This document shows positions 26,001-33,606 of a stretch of 64,000 bases of DNA, piece by piece. Location of the stretch: positions 434,001-498,000 of the forward strand of contig NZ_CATNHF010000012.1 of assembly GCF_950097975.1 (NCBI RefSeq), read 5' to 3'. The notes beneath the pieces were generated by a model. It made no database searches, was not told the DNA's origin, and saw only the letters and a list, made by a program, of their open reading frames with translations. This DNA comes from Microbacterium sp. T2.11-28 (GTDB taxonomy: Bacteria > Actinomycetota > Actinomycetes > Actinomycetales > Microbacteriaceae). Each line of letters opens with the position of its first letter. Position 1 is the stretch's first letter. The position numbers and the translations under genes were made by a program.

Positions 26001-26843
26001 CGTGAGCCGGCCGTACTCGTCGCGGATGGCGCCATGGATCTCGAAGGCCGCGCCGACGTCGGCGGTGTAGCGGATGTCGGCCCCGGCGAAGCGGCGCACC
26101 GTGGACTGCGCCGCGGCGTCCGTCTCGGGCGGGCCCGCCGTCGCACCCGCGTCGAAGGGGAGGGTCCACCGCTTGGCGTCGATCATGCCCGCGGGGGAGA
26201 GGCGCCAGTCGTCGACCAGGGCGTCGAGGCCGGACGGGACGTCGTCGGCCCACGCGGCCGCCGCGAGGTCGCCGGCGAACGGGAACGTCGTCCCGTCCGG
26301 GAGCGTGCCGATGCTCAGCGAGGTGCCGGCTGCGGGGGCGATCGTCGCCTCCGGCAGCGCAGTCGCCGCCAGGAGCACCCCCGCCGTCTCGTCGAGGACC
26401 GCCACGACGTCGTCGTCCACCACGAGCGCGACCGATGACCACTGGTCGATCGGATGGGTGGCGTCGGCGACGGCGAGGCGCCACGATCCCGCCACGGTCT
26501 GCACCGCGCCGCACACGCGCACCGCGGTGGCGTCTCCCGCGACCGGCTCGATCCACAGGACGGCCGGCACCTGGGCGGACTCGATGAGGTTCTGGCGCTC
26601 GGTCACCGTTCCCCGCGCGGCGAACACGACGCGGAAGACGAACCGCTCCCGGTCGGCCGGCGCCGGCGCGGCGGCGAGCTGCGCCCGGGCGCCCGGGCCG
26701 AACCGGACCGCGTCGGCGAACGTGCCGAGGGGTGTCGTCCCGGGCCCGGTCACGGCGGTCAGACCGCTCTGATCGACGGGTGCCGCGGCGACCGAATCGG
26801 TCAGGATCCCTGCGGCGGCGCTGAGGTGGACGAGCTCTGTCAT
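23025..26843 (-). CDS. large LGFP-repeat protein with possible cysteine-hydrolase core
   Basis: 1272 residues. Residues about 15-220 look like a concanavalin-type jelly roll (VFRVVFAARGTVTERQNLIES, WSSVALVVDDDVVAVLDE). Residues about 270-490 contain four LGFP-type repeats (LGFPVSDE, LGAPVAAE, WGFPKTHE, LGFPTSDE), a module usually tied to cell-envelope proteins. Next comes a beta region and a domain with GNCMGFSAAG (Cys679), APHVVRP (His776) and VLDPN (Asp796), an order that fits a papain or transglutaminase-like triad. The C-terminus is beta-rich. There is no signal peptide or anchor, which is odd for LGFP proteins. ATG 26843 follows AAGGAG. The domain calls come from visible motifs only. Confidence 0.75.
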   Translation of the reverse strand: MTELVHLSAAAGILTDSVAAAPVDQSGLTAVTGPGTTPLGTFADAVRFGPGARAQLAAAPAPADRERFVFRVVFAARGTVTERQNLIESAQVPAVLWIEPVAGDATAVRVCGAVQTVAGSWRLAVADATHPIDQWSSVALVVDDDVVAVLDETAGVLLAATALPEATIAPAAGTSLSIGTLPDGTTFPFAGDLAAAAWADDVPSGLDALVDDWRLSPAGMIDAKRWTLPFDAGATAGPPETDAAAQSTVRRFAGADIRYTADVGAAFEIHGAIRDEYGRLTQRALLGFPVSDEIAGALPTVRKNLFSHGAVYWTAATGAFPVFEELYVAYESVGEAALLGAPVAAEQAVAGGLFQRFTGGEIYLEDGTSTAFEVHGAILQAFHATGGVAAWGFPKTHELPIVRPGGGTDLGRYSRFANGTFFWSPATGAHVVYGAIADFYRSVGGPQGRLGFPTSDELDLPDAPGARYNTFERGAIAWYPDAGAMELAPLMVRIGTVDTKEDEGFGRGQNDLTIDVALLRDGVQVAGFQDVSDGQNIRHIDRDLAARIEPWPGRSYELRVDVHERDPEDRPRLGLWQKRLDAGNGWGLRENQGILNSGAFRMIKSITASVSLLPPPGGFTDAQRHWGTGNPSTERISRNTFAKAFPEVDSEPEWWDITDGIESIFYELVSKGLSANGNCMGFSAAGILAEKGSGIYQLPLDRFGSAAWASGLEEFINIRHQSQVGSEAIWAFVALFLSGNTHDPVDVFRMTRAAHAAGQDPVLCLAQDYDFSGAPHVVRPIRWNDTTPVWEIEVLDPNFTGGPRKVLVDPGANTFSYAGGSSYAGGEWSGGRLYFLPFHTFAGAARLPIWDALRLILGGTIAILGDGEAATGITTPEGENLLLTGEPSPAARSAGAPNGFVPVPDYARTGDPGRRVTDGLRIDDLRIDARFEDRLTPQVVRRLAKASGLLARARREPALHRRGPRGGHRRLRDELGGIDLGVVIGREALEGSERLHGGRRLRLDAIAFDRTPLVVAARDAEAAARQAVPAAESLAELPPLRSGLLALAARLPEGEERAAVVELASDAAPLGLLARSSFRGRLGEGLASEVGAIVKALYSDDFVLDTVAVHGDGGRIAIAHALREYVVHHDGRPGSVLRIAGQNLRTAANTLTVAPGTGRRVTVAVTNRVGLRGDVVQARFVDLPAESAAPLTLNVRPGIGRWELVGDALAGPAQAQVSGVIGGRRFGASYDLTLDRALRIQLPLARDAARLTVATTSGLFADAVAVTRIQPN

Positions 26844-27486
26844 GACGACTCCTTCGATCACCGGTGAAGAGCCGCACCGCCCGCGACTGATACATCACGG
26901 GCCGCGCCGGACGCGCCCCGCGGTGAGGGGGGTTATGCACGGGGCGCGCGGGGCGTACTGTGCAGAGGAAGCCTCTCTGGCTCCGGGTCGAGTCGGGGGG
27001 CTCCCCGGAGTCAGCTTTCCCGCGTCGGACCGCTCGGACGCCGCACCTGCTAGGCTGGGTGTCGGTCTCGAGCCGGTTCGTCCCCAAATCGTCTGCCTCG
27101 CTGAAGAGCTGCAGATGGGTTGATGATGGTTTGCTCGACACCCCCGACATCTCTCCGGCGCTGTGCGCCCCTTCGAAGGCTTCCTGATTCTCCCTCCTTT
27201 CTCTCCTGCGTCGCTGCACTGGCGCCAGGCCGATGACGACGTGCACGTCGCCGTCGACGACTCCGGGTACGCCGGGTTCGTCGCCGCGCTCCCCGAGGGC
27301 TTCGAAGCCCACACCGGTCTCGGCAGGATGCTCGGCGTCTTCCCGACCTCCGATGCCGCGCGCCAGGCCGTCACGGCCGCGCAGGCCCTCCCCGCGCTTC
27401 GGCGCGCCCCCCATCGTCCGCGGCGGATTCATCGTCGCGGCAACCCGGGCCGCTCCGGCGGTCCAAGAAACAAGAAGAGGAACACG
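26844..27486. other. 643-bp intergenic region with promoter and a gene-like remnant
   Basis: TAGGCT at 27051-27056 is a plausible -10 for the cold-shock gene, giving a leader of about 420 nt. Within this leader, from about 27208 to 27486, a frame open into the cold-shock gene reads like a small actinobacterial protein ([33 protein letters not shown]) but has no good start codon or ribosome-binding site. It may be an eroded gene or a structured 5' leader. Nothing else is recognised here. Confidence 0.4.
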
Positions 27487-27690
27487 ATGGCCACTGGCAC
27501 CGTGAAATGGTTCAACTCCGAGAAGGGCTTCGGGTTCATCGCTCCCGATGACGGCTCGGCCGATCTCTTCGCGCACTTCAGCGCGATCGCTGGTGAGGGC
27601 TTCAAGGAGCTCCGCGAGGACCAGAAGGTGGAGTTCGACGCTGAGCGCGGACCCAAGGGCATGCAGGCTGCGAACATCCGCGCACTGTGA
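27487..27690 (+). CDS. cspA: CspA-type cold-shock protein
   Basis: 67 residues, the canonical length. It is a single-stranded nucleic-acid-binding OB-fold protein, an RNA chaperone of cold or growth transitions. RNP1 is KGFGFIAP and RNP2 is DLFAHFSAI; the opening [16 protein letters not shown] is standard. Start ATG 27487 follows AGAAGAGGAACACG. The reading frame stays open 324 bp upstream, but family length fixes the start here. The long leader fits the post-transcriptional control known for csp mRNAs. Confidence 0.96.
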   Translation: MATGTVKWFNSEKGFGFIAPDDGSADLFAHFSAIAGEGFKELREDQKVEFDAERGPKGMQAANIRAL

Positions 27691-27811
27691 TCGCCCGGTC
27701 GGCCGGCGCACGCTCCTGTGCGTCGGCTGACCATCCGCTCCGAGTCTCGGAGCATTCCGATCGGGACATGTCGACGCGCGTACAGTCAGTACCAGCGATC
27801 GGCTTCCGCCC

Positions 27812-28978
27812 TTGGCTTCCCGGCCTCCCCGGCCTCGGCCTTCGGGTCCCGATCACACCAGGGGCGAATCCATCTCCGCCACAGTCACTGAGGCCCGTCT
27901 CGGGCCCGTCCGTCAGACCTACGCAGGCACCGCCGAATTCCCGCCGCTGACGCGTGCGTACACCGAGGTGTCGCAAGTCGTCCGCGAGACCGGGCTCCTC
28001 AGACGCACCCCGTGGTTCTACACGATGGTCGCCACCCTCATCGCGCTCGGCTTCGCCGGCTGCGTGACCGGGTTCGTGCTGTTCGGCCACAGCTGGTTCC
28101 AGCTGCTGATCGCCGGTGCCCTCGGCATCCTGTTCACGCAGGTCGCCTTCCTCGGGCACGAGGCCGCCCACCGTCAGATCCTGACCTCCGGTCCCGGCAA
28201 CGACCGGCTGGCCCGGGTGCTCGCCAACGGCGTCGTCGGCATGAGCTACTCGTGGTGGACCACCAAGCACACCCGCCACCACGCGAACCCGAACCGCGTC
28301 GGCAAGGATCCCGACATCGAGATCGACACGATCTCGTTCCTCGACACCGATGCCGCCTCGGCGCGGGGCCTGCGTCGCCTGATCACCAAGAAGCAGGGCT
28401 GGCTGTTCTTCCCGCTGCTGACGCTCGAGGGGCTGAACCTCCACGCCCTCGCGATCCGCCACCTCGGCAGCCGCGAGCCCGTCAAGGGCCGCTGGACCGA
28501 GATCGGACTGATCGCGCTGCGCTTCGGCATCTTCGTGGTGCCGGTCTTCATCTTCCTCCCCCTCGGCATGGCGTTCGCCTTCCTGGGAGTGCAGCTCGCG
28601 GTCTTCGGCGTCTACATGGGTGCCTCGTTCGCCCCGAACCACAAGGGGATGCCGGTCATCGCCCCCGACGCCAAGCTCGACTTCTTCAGCAAGCAGGTCC
28701 GCACCTCGCGCAACGTCGGCGGCGGCTGGTGGGCGACCTGGCTCATGGGCGGGCTGAACTATCAGGTCGAGCACCACCTGTTCCCCAACATGCCGCGCCC
28801 ACACCTGGCCCGCGCCCGCGAGATCGTGCGGGAGCAGTGCCGCACCCTGAACGTCCCGTACACGGAGACCACCCTGTGGCGCTCCTACGGGATCGTCATC
28901 GAGTACCTGAACCGCGTGGGCCTGGCCGCCCGCGACCCGTTCGACTGCCCGATGGTCGGCACCTACCGCCGCGTCTGA
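27812..28978 (+). CDS. fatty acid desaturase family protein
   Basis: Integral membrane di-iron desaturase with all three histidine boxes: GHEAAH, HTRHHANPN and QVEHHLFPNMPR. Hydrophobic pairs lie around residues 70-115 and 225-275. It probably introduces double bonds into acyl chains to adjust membrane fluidity, which fits its place after a cold-shock gene. The first canonical start is TTG 27812, without a ribosome-binding site. Family-like sequence begins at ISATVTEARLG, where codon ATC 27872 sits 5 nt after GGGGCG, so the true start is uncertain and may be non-canonical. Confidence 0.9.
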   Translation: MASRPPRPRPSGPDHTRGESISATVTEARLGPVRQTYAGTAEFPPLTRAYTEVSQVVRETGLLRRTPWFYTMVATLIALGFAGCVTGFVLFGHSWFQLLIAGALGILFTQVAFLGHEAAHRQILTSGPGNDRLARVLANGVVGMSYSWWTTKHTRHHANPNRVGKDPDIEIDTISFLDTDAASARGLRRLITKKQGWLFFPLLTLEGLNLHALAIRHLGSREPVKGRWTEIGLIALRFGIFVVPVFIFLPLGMAFAFLGVQLAVFGVYMGASFAPNHKGMPVIAPDAKLDFFSKQVRTSRNVGGGWWATWLMGGLNYQVEHHLFPNMPRPHLARAREIVREQCRTLNVPYTETTLWRSYGIVIEYLNRVGLAARDPFDCPMVGTYRRV

Positions 28979-28991
28979 GCCGCGCTCGGGG

Positions 28992-28997
28992 CACAAT
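28992..28997 (+). promoter_or_regulatory. CACAAT -10 element of a leaderless gene
   Basis: CACAAT is followed by GGGCCC and then ATG 29004. The last T is at -7 if the A of the start codon is +1, and there is no Shine-Dalgarno. The same CACAATGGGC string precedes the genes at 39044 and 61210. Confidence 0.45.
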
Positions 28998-29003
28998 GGG
29001 CCC

Positions 29004-29846
29004 ATGCCGACCGACGACAGCGATGTGCTCGACGCGATCGTCGTCGAGCTGTACGCGCTCCCGCCGGCGGACTTCACCGCAGCGCGCGCCGCTCGGGGCG
29101 CGCAGGAGGACGGCGCTCTCGCCGCGCGCGTCGCGAAGATCCGCAAGCCCGTGGTGTCGGCGTGGGTGGTCGACCTGCTCGCCCGTGAGGGGCACCTGAC
29201 CGAGGCGCTCGAGCTCGGCGCGGCGCTGCGCACCGCGCAGGACGACTTCGACGCCGCCGCGCTGGCCCGGCTGGGACGGCAGCGACGGCAGCTGGTCGCC
29301 GCTCTGGCCCGCACGGGGGCCGACCTGGCTGCGGAGCGCGGCGTGAGCGTCGGCGCCGGCGCGCAGCAGGACATCGAGGCGACGCTCAACGCCGCGCTCC
29401 TCGACCCGGTCGCCGCGTCGGCCGTGGCGTCGGGACGGCTGGCCAAGCCGCTCGACGCGGCCGGCTACGTCGATCCGGCGGACGCGCTCAGCGGCTCGAC
29501 GCCGACCGCATCGGCACCTCCGCCTCCTGACGACGAGCTGGCCGAGCGCCGCGCGCGTCGCCAGGCGGAGAAGGCCGCGCGCGACGCCGAGCGCGACGCC
29601 GACCGTGCCGAGCGCGAGCAGACGCACGCCGAGGCCGCGCGCGAGCGTGCCGCCGACCGGGCGCAGCGCCTGCAGGAGCGCGTGGAGGAGCTCCGCCGGG
29701 AGCTCGAACGCGTCGCTCGCGAGGCGGACGCCGCAGCGGCTGCGCTCGAAGAGGCGGAGAGCGCCGCCCGCGACGCCGCCGCTGCCGCGCGGTCCGCCGC
29801 CCGGCGCGCGGAGGCGGCCCGCGGCGCCCTGTCGGCCGACGGCTGA
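29004..29846 (+). CDS. conserved actinobacterial coiled-coil protein of unknown function
   Basis: 280 residues. The N-terminal half is alpha-helical (AVVSAWVVDLLAREGHLTEALELGAALR-like, residues about 50-75). A Pro/Ser-rich hinge near residue 170 leads to about 100 residues of Ala/Arg/Glu heptad-like sequence (LQERVEELRRELERVAREADAAAAALEEAE) that should form a long coiled coil. There are no membrane or catalytic motifs. Proteins of this design occur widely in actinobacteria without an assigned role. It seems leaderless, and the previous gene ends 25 bp upstream. Confidence 0.7.
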   Translation: MPTDDSDVLDAIVVELYALPPADFTAARAARGAQEDGALAARVAKIRKPVVSAWVVDLLAREGHLTEALELGAALRTAQDDFDAAALARLGRQRRQLVAALARTGADLAAERGVSVGAGAQQDIEATLNAALLDPVAASAVASGRLAKPLDAAGYVDPADALSGSTPTASAPPPPDDELAERRARRQAEKAARDAERDADRAEREQTHAEAARERAADRAQRLQERVEELRRELERVAREADAAAAALEEAESAARDAAAAARSAARRAEAARGALSADG

Positions 29847-29992
29847 GCGATGCCGGGATGCGTGCCCGGTCATGGGGATTGCGCGCGCCGGGCGAGGACG
29901 TGCGCGCGGGGCGGTCGCCGACTAACGTAGGCCGACGAGCGAGACGGCGACGGGGTTGTCGTCGTCGAGGATCATCGACGTGAGGAGCGCAC

Positions 29993-30337
29993 ATGCCCTT
30001 CCGGAGCAAGGAGACACTGGAGAAGTGGCTCGCCGAGTTCCACGCCGCCCGCGGCGCCGGTGACCTGATCCGCGTGATCGTCCAGGACGGTGCGGGTGGG
30101 GCCGACACGGGACTCGTGGTCGTGCCGCTGAACCAGGCCACCGTGTCGGTGTTCATGGAGCCGATCGAGATCGGTGACGCCCACTGGCGCATCACCCTCG
30201 AGCCGCAGCCCGACACGACCATCCTGAGCAGCCACCAGCTCCACGCGCTGGCGGTCGAGCTTCAGGTCGCGGCCGAGCTGTGCGCGTTCCTCGAGGCGAA
30301 GTCGAACGGATTCGAGGAGCCCGACACGGACGACTGA
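29993..30337 (+). CDS. conserved hypothetical protein, 114 residues
   Basis: A soluble alpha/beta protein starting MPFRSKETLEKWLAEFHAA. Strands such as LIRVIVQDG, GLVVVPLNQATVSVFMEPI and WRITLEP are followed by helices (LHALAVELQVAAELCAFLEAK). I recognise no motif. A GAGGAGCGC-like site precedes ATG 29993. The 146 bp upstream contains a possible -10 TAACGT near 29923. It is the last plus-strand gene before a convergent gap. Confidence 0.6.
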   Translation: MPFRSKETLEKWLAEFHAARGAGDLIRVIVQDGAGGADTGLVVVPLNQATVSVFMEPIEIGDAHWRITLEPQPDTTILSSHQLHALAVELQVAAELCAFLEAKSNGFEEPDTDD

Positions 30338-30685
30338 GGCCGCCGCCCACCGTCGTCCCGGGGACGCACGCGGAAGACGCACAGAAGGGGGTCGGCGACG
30401 CTCTGCAGCGCACCGGACCCCCTTCAATGGCCCCCCAGGGTACTTCTTCGTCTGACCCCCATCAGACGCTCTCAGCGTACCCCGCGCGATCGCCCCAATC
30501 GCCCGATTTCCGCGTCTTCACGCAACCCTGAGGGAGTGCTGAGGAAGTCTTCACACAACGCCCCCGGTCCCCTCTTCCCCGCCGCGAGCCGACAAGATTC
30601 GACCGAGCCGACACGCTCCGCGCGGCTCGAATCGTGTCGGCTCGCACACAGCGTGTCGGCTCGCGATCCGCCGCCGCGGGCGGGG
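30338..30685. other. 348-bp convergent intergenic region
   Basis: No gene is apparent between the ends of the 29993 and 30686 genes. The right part holds the inverted-repeat cluster at 30585-30663. The left part has no clear signal other than modestly lower GC around 30470-30560. Confidence 0.6.
30585..30663. repeat. GAGCCGACAC inverted-repeat cluster
   Basis: CGAGCCGACAAGATTCGA (30585-30602) pairs with TCGAATCGTGTCGGCTCG (30627-30644) with one mismatch in 18. An inner GAGCCGACAC (30605-30614) and an outer GTGTCGGCTCG (30653-30663) give two forward and two reverse copies, able to form alternative stems. The position between convergent genes suggests a bidirectional terminator. Confidence 0.7.
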
Positions 30686-31501
30686 TCAGCCGAGGACGTC
30701 GCGGCGCGCCAGGGCCACGGTGCCGAGGGCCACGAGCGCAGCGGAGCCGAGCCACAGGGCCGCCACTCCCGGCAGGTCCCAGCCCTGCGCGAGCGGCGCC
30801 TGCCCGAACGCCCACGCGTACGGGGAGAACGCCCGCAGGCCGTCGAGGCTCTCGCTGTTGTTGGCGACGGCCTGCAGCGCGTAGCCCGCGACGGCCACGC
30901 CGGCCCCCGCACCCACGGCCACGATCCGCCGTCCCGACAGCGCACCGCCGGCGAAGCCCGCCGTGGCCGAGAAGAGCCCGAGCCCGACCCACGACACCAC
31001 GACCGCCAGGAGGTTCCCGGGATCGAGCTCCAGCTGGGCGGGGGAGTCGATCGCCCAGACGACCGCCCAGGCGAGCGCCCCGAGGAGGCAGAGCTTGCAC
31101 AGCACCGCGAGGGCCGCCTCCATCGCGTACTGCGTGCGCCCCACCCCGTGGGCGAGGGTGAGCTCCAGGCGCCCGGACTCCTCCGCGCCGCCGGTCACGT
31201 CGCCCGCCCAGGCCACGCCCGCGATGGTGAGCAGCACGAAGCCCATCAGACCGAAGAACGTGGACTGGGTGTAGCCGCTGCCGCTCGTGATGTTCTCGTA
31301 GCCGAGCGTGCGGATCAGCTCGGGCGGGAGCGAGTCGAGCAGGCCCTGCAGCTCGGGGGTCTGCATCGACGGGAACAGCGGCAGGTACAGGAGCGCGACC
31401 GCGGTGAGCCCCAGCCCCCAGCCGATGAGCCCGCGCGCGCCGTCGCGCAGGAGCCGGCGCGTGATGGGCAGAGGCCGGCGCCGGATCGCGAGGGCGCTCA
31501 T
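30686..31501 (-). CDS. ABC-2 type exporter permease
   Basis: 271-residue membrane protein with about six segments, starting around residue 25 (GWGLGLTAVALLYLPLF). The motif QSTFFGLMGFVLLTIAGVAWAGDVTGGAEESGRLELTLAHGVGR, broken up here by loop residues, is typical of actinobacterial ABC-2 permeases that keep a short intracellular EESGRLELLL segment. It overlaps the ATPase stop as ATGA, so the two are translated together. The substrate is unknown, probably a drug or lipid exported by a TetR-controlled system. Confidence 0.85.
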   Translation of the reverse strand: MSALAIRRRPLPITRRLLRDGARGLIGWGLGLTAVALLYLPLFPSMQTPELQGLLDSLPPELIRTLGYENITSGSGYTQSTFFGLMGFVLLTIAGVAWAGDVTGGAEESGRLELTLAHGVGRTQYAMEAALAVLCKLCLLGALAWAVVWAIDSPAQLELDPGNLLAVVVSWVGLGLFSATAGFAGGALSGRRIVAVGAGAGVAVAGYALQAVANNSESLDGLRAFSPYAWAFGQAPLAQGWDLPGVAALWLGSAALVALGTVALARRDVLG

Positions 31502-32424
31502 CGGTCCGTCTCCGACCGGGAGTACAGATCGAGGATCGACTCCTCGAGGTCGGGCTCCTCGACGGTGAGGTCCAGGAGGCGCCCGGCCATCAGGGCGCGC
31601 ACGACGGCGTCCACCTCGCCCCGGACGGTGGCGGCGACGTGCACGGCGCCCGCCGAGGGCGAGGTGGTCACGGCGACGTCGGTGGCCGCCGGCACGCCCT
31701 CGAGGGCCGCCCGCAGCGTGTCGGCGGAGGCATCCACGATCACGGCCCGCAGGCGCCGGATGCTCGCCGACCGCAGCGACTCGACGGAGCCGCGCGCCAC
31801 GATCCGCCCCTGCGCCAGGACGACCACCTCGTCGGCGGACTGCTGGATCTCGCTGAGCACGTGCGAGCTCAGCAGCACGGTCTGCCCGGCGTCGCGGGCC
31901 TCCCGCACCATCGTGAGGAACTCGCGCTGCACCAGCGGGTCCAGTCCGCTGGTGGGTTCGTCGAGCACGAGCAGCGGCGGTCGGTGCATGAAGGCCTGGA
32001 CGAGCCCGATCTTCTGCTTGTTGCCCTTCGACAGTGTGCGCACGGGGCGGCCGAGGTCGAGGCCGAGGCGCTCGGCCAGCGCTTCGATCGTGCCGGGGGC
32101 GACGGGGCCGCTGATCTCCGCGAGGTGCGCGAGCAGCGCGCGGCCGCTGGTGCGGCCGTCGAGCCGCAGCTCGCCGGGCACGAACCCGATGCGGCGGCGC
32201 AGCGCGGCGCCGCCCGTGCGCGGGTCGGAGCCGAGCACCCGCACGGTGCCGGCCGAGGGGCGGATGATGTCCAGCAGCAGCCGGAGAGTGGTGGTCTTCC
32301 CGGCGCCGTTGGGGCCGACGAGGCCGAAGACGGTGCCGGGGTCGACGACGAGGTCGAGGTCGTGCAGGGCGGCGTGCGATCCGTAGCGCTTGCTGAGCGC
32401 GCGGGTCTCGATCACCGGGGTCAT
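31498..32424 (-). CDS. ABC exporter ATP-binding protein
   Basis: 308 residues. Walker A is GPNGAGKTT, the signature is LSKGNKQKIGLVQAF, Walker B is LLVLDEPTSGLDPL and the switch histidine is in SSHVLSE. After the ATPase domain, about 90 residues (RLRAVIVDASADTLRAALEGVP) form the C-terminal domain common in drug-resistance ABC ATPases. AAAGGAACACC precedes ATG 32424. The TetR gene lies 26 bp upstream in the same direction, forming a regulator-ATPase-permease unit. Confidence 0.9.
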   Translation of the reverse strand: MTPVIETRALSKRYGSHAALHDLDLVVDPGTVFGLVGPNGAGKTTTLRLLLDIIRPSAGTVRVLGSDPRTGGAALRRRIGFVPGELRLDGRTSGRALLAHLAEISGPVAPGTIEALAERLGLDLGRPVRTLSKGNKQKIGLVQAFMHRPPLLVLDEPTSGLDPLVQREFLTMVREARDAGQTVLLSSHVLSEIQQSADEVVVLAQGRIVARGSVESLRSASIRRLRAVIVDASADTLRAALEGVPAATDVAVTTSPSAGAVHVAATVRGEVDAVVRALMAGRLLDLTVEEPDLEESILDLYSRSETDR

Positions 32425-32450
32425 GGTGTTCCTTTCGAATCGGAGAGGGA

Positions 32451-33167
32451 TCAGGGCGCGCGCGGCGCCGGCGGATCCGGATCCTGATTCGGGTCGCCAT
32501 CGCCCTTGTCGGACCGCGGCCCGACGCTGCGACCAGCGGGGCGCCCGTCCGTGAGGGCCTCCTCCGCCATCCGGAGGAAGCGATCGTCGGTGTAGAGGCC
32601 GTGGGTGTAGAGATCGAGGATGGGCAGGGTGGCGCGCCGGGACAGCGCCGCCGACATCTCGCGCTCGCCGAAGGCGGCGGCCAGATGCTCCTGCAGGAGC
32701 AGCGGGGCCAGGCCGAACACGGTCAGGTAGGCGCCGATCACCTCCCGGTCGGCGACGTCGCGCATGATGCCCGCGTCGATCTGCTCGTCGATCATGCGCC
32801 GGGTGCCGTCCAGGAACGCGGCGAACAGGTCGGCGCCCGCCTGGGATCCGTCGGTGAGCATGCGCGAGATGTAGCGCAGCAGCGGCCGGAAGGCCTCGAC
32901 GTCGGCGAGCCACGACCGTATCGCCTCGGCGGCCGACGGGGAGGTGAGAGCGTCCTTGCGGGCGAACAGCTCGTCGGTGACGAGTGCGTCGCAGGCGTGC
33001 CGGAGACCCACCTTCGATCCGAAGTGGTGGAGGACGAGGCCGGGACTCACGCCGGCCTGCTCGGCGATGTCGCGCACGCGCGTGTGGGCGAAGCCGTGCC
33101 GGCCGAAGAGGTCGATCGCGGCGTCGCGGATCCGCGCACGGGCGGTCAGATCCGAGGCTGAACTCAC
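32451..33167 (-). CDS. TetR family transcriptional regulator
   Basis: 238 residues from GTG 33167. The N-terminal helix-turn-helix is ARIRDAAIDLFGRHGFAHTRVRDIAEQAGVSPGLVLHHFGSKVGLRHACD. The C-terminal ligand domain is helical and ends in a charged, disordered tail (RSDKGDGDPNQDPDPP). It probably represses itself and the ABC exporter genes behind it. The in-frame ATG 33227 would add 20 residues unlike the family. GTG 33167 follows TATAGCT at leaderless spacing and lies within a palindrome, so I prefer it. Confidence 0.85.
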   Translation of the reverse strand: MSSASDLTARARIRDAAIDLFGRHGFAHTRVRDIAEQAGVSPGLVLHHFGSKVGLRHACDALVTDELFARKDALTSPSAAEAIRSWLADVEAFRPLLRYISRMLTDGSQAGADLFAAFLDGTRRMIDEQIDAGIMRDVADREVIGAYLTVFGLAPLLLQEHLAAAFGEREMSAALSRRATLPILDLYTHGLYTDDRFLRMAEEALTDGRPAGRSVGPRSDKGDGDPNQDPDPPAPRAP

Positions 33168-33173
33168 GTTCAG
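33158..33173. promoter_or_regulatory. TetR operator candidate overlapping the regulator start
   Basis: CTGAAC-TCAC-GTTCAG is a perfect inverted repeat with 6-bp arms. It covers the GTG start and the region just after the minus-strand -10 TATAGCT. A further CTGAAC half-site (GTTCAG read on +) lies at about 33188-33193. The placement would block the regulator's own promoter. Confidence 0.55.
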
Positions 33174-33279
33174 TAAGCTATACCGCTGTTCAGCTTCGGG
33201 CAAGGGTGGCGGCACGGCCGGCTCCATGTCCCCCGAAATACCGACTGACGGACGGCCGCGACCTTGTTACCGTCGCTCT

Positions 33280-33606
33280 ATGACCCCCACCGAACAGACC
33301 GCGGTTTCGCGCGCGACGGGGCACGGACTCGGGATCACCGCTCTCGCCCTCGCGATCGCGACGCCGGTCGCCGCCGTGGCGGGGTGGATCTGGGCGGCCT
33401 CGACGCCCGGCATGGCCGCCCTCGGCGTCGGCATCCTCGCCCTCTACGCCGTCGCGGGGCTGGCGGTCATCGCGATCATCGTCGGGCTGGTGTCGCTGGC
33501 CGTCTCCAAGCCCAACAGTCTCGCCAAGGTCTCGCTGCTGCTCATCGCGGCGACGGCGATCGTGCTCGTGATGCTGATCTTCCCGCCGACGCTCTGGTTC
33601 GCCTGA
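33280..33606 (+). CDS. small membrane protein of unknown function
   Basis: 108 residues, about 3 hydrophobic segments: GLGITALALAIATPVAAVAGWIWAAS, GMAALGVGILALYAVAGLAVIAIIVGLVSLAV (probably one long or two short spans), and LLLIAATAIVLVMLIFPP near the C-terminus. No recognised family. ATG 33280 has no Shine-Dalgarno. The stop codon lies inside the first unit of a 17-bp tandem repeat. It is divergent from the TetR gene. Confidence 0.65.
   Translation: MTPTEQTAVSRATGHGLGITALALAIATPVAAVAGWIWAASTPGMAALGVGILALYAVAGLAVIAIIVGLVSLAVSKPNSLAKVSLLLIAATAIVLVMLIFPPTLWFA

Noticed and set aside
27163..27690. 175-residue cold-shock protein starting at GTG 27163
   Set aside because: CspA proteins are about 67 residues; ATG 27487 has a ribosome-binding site and begins the conserved MATGTVKWF sequence.
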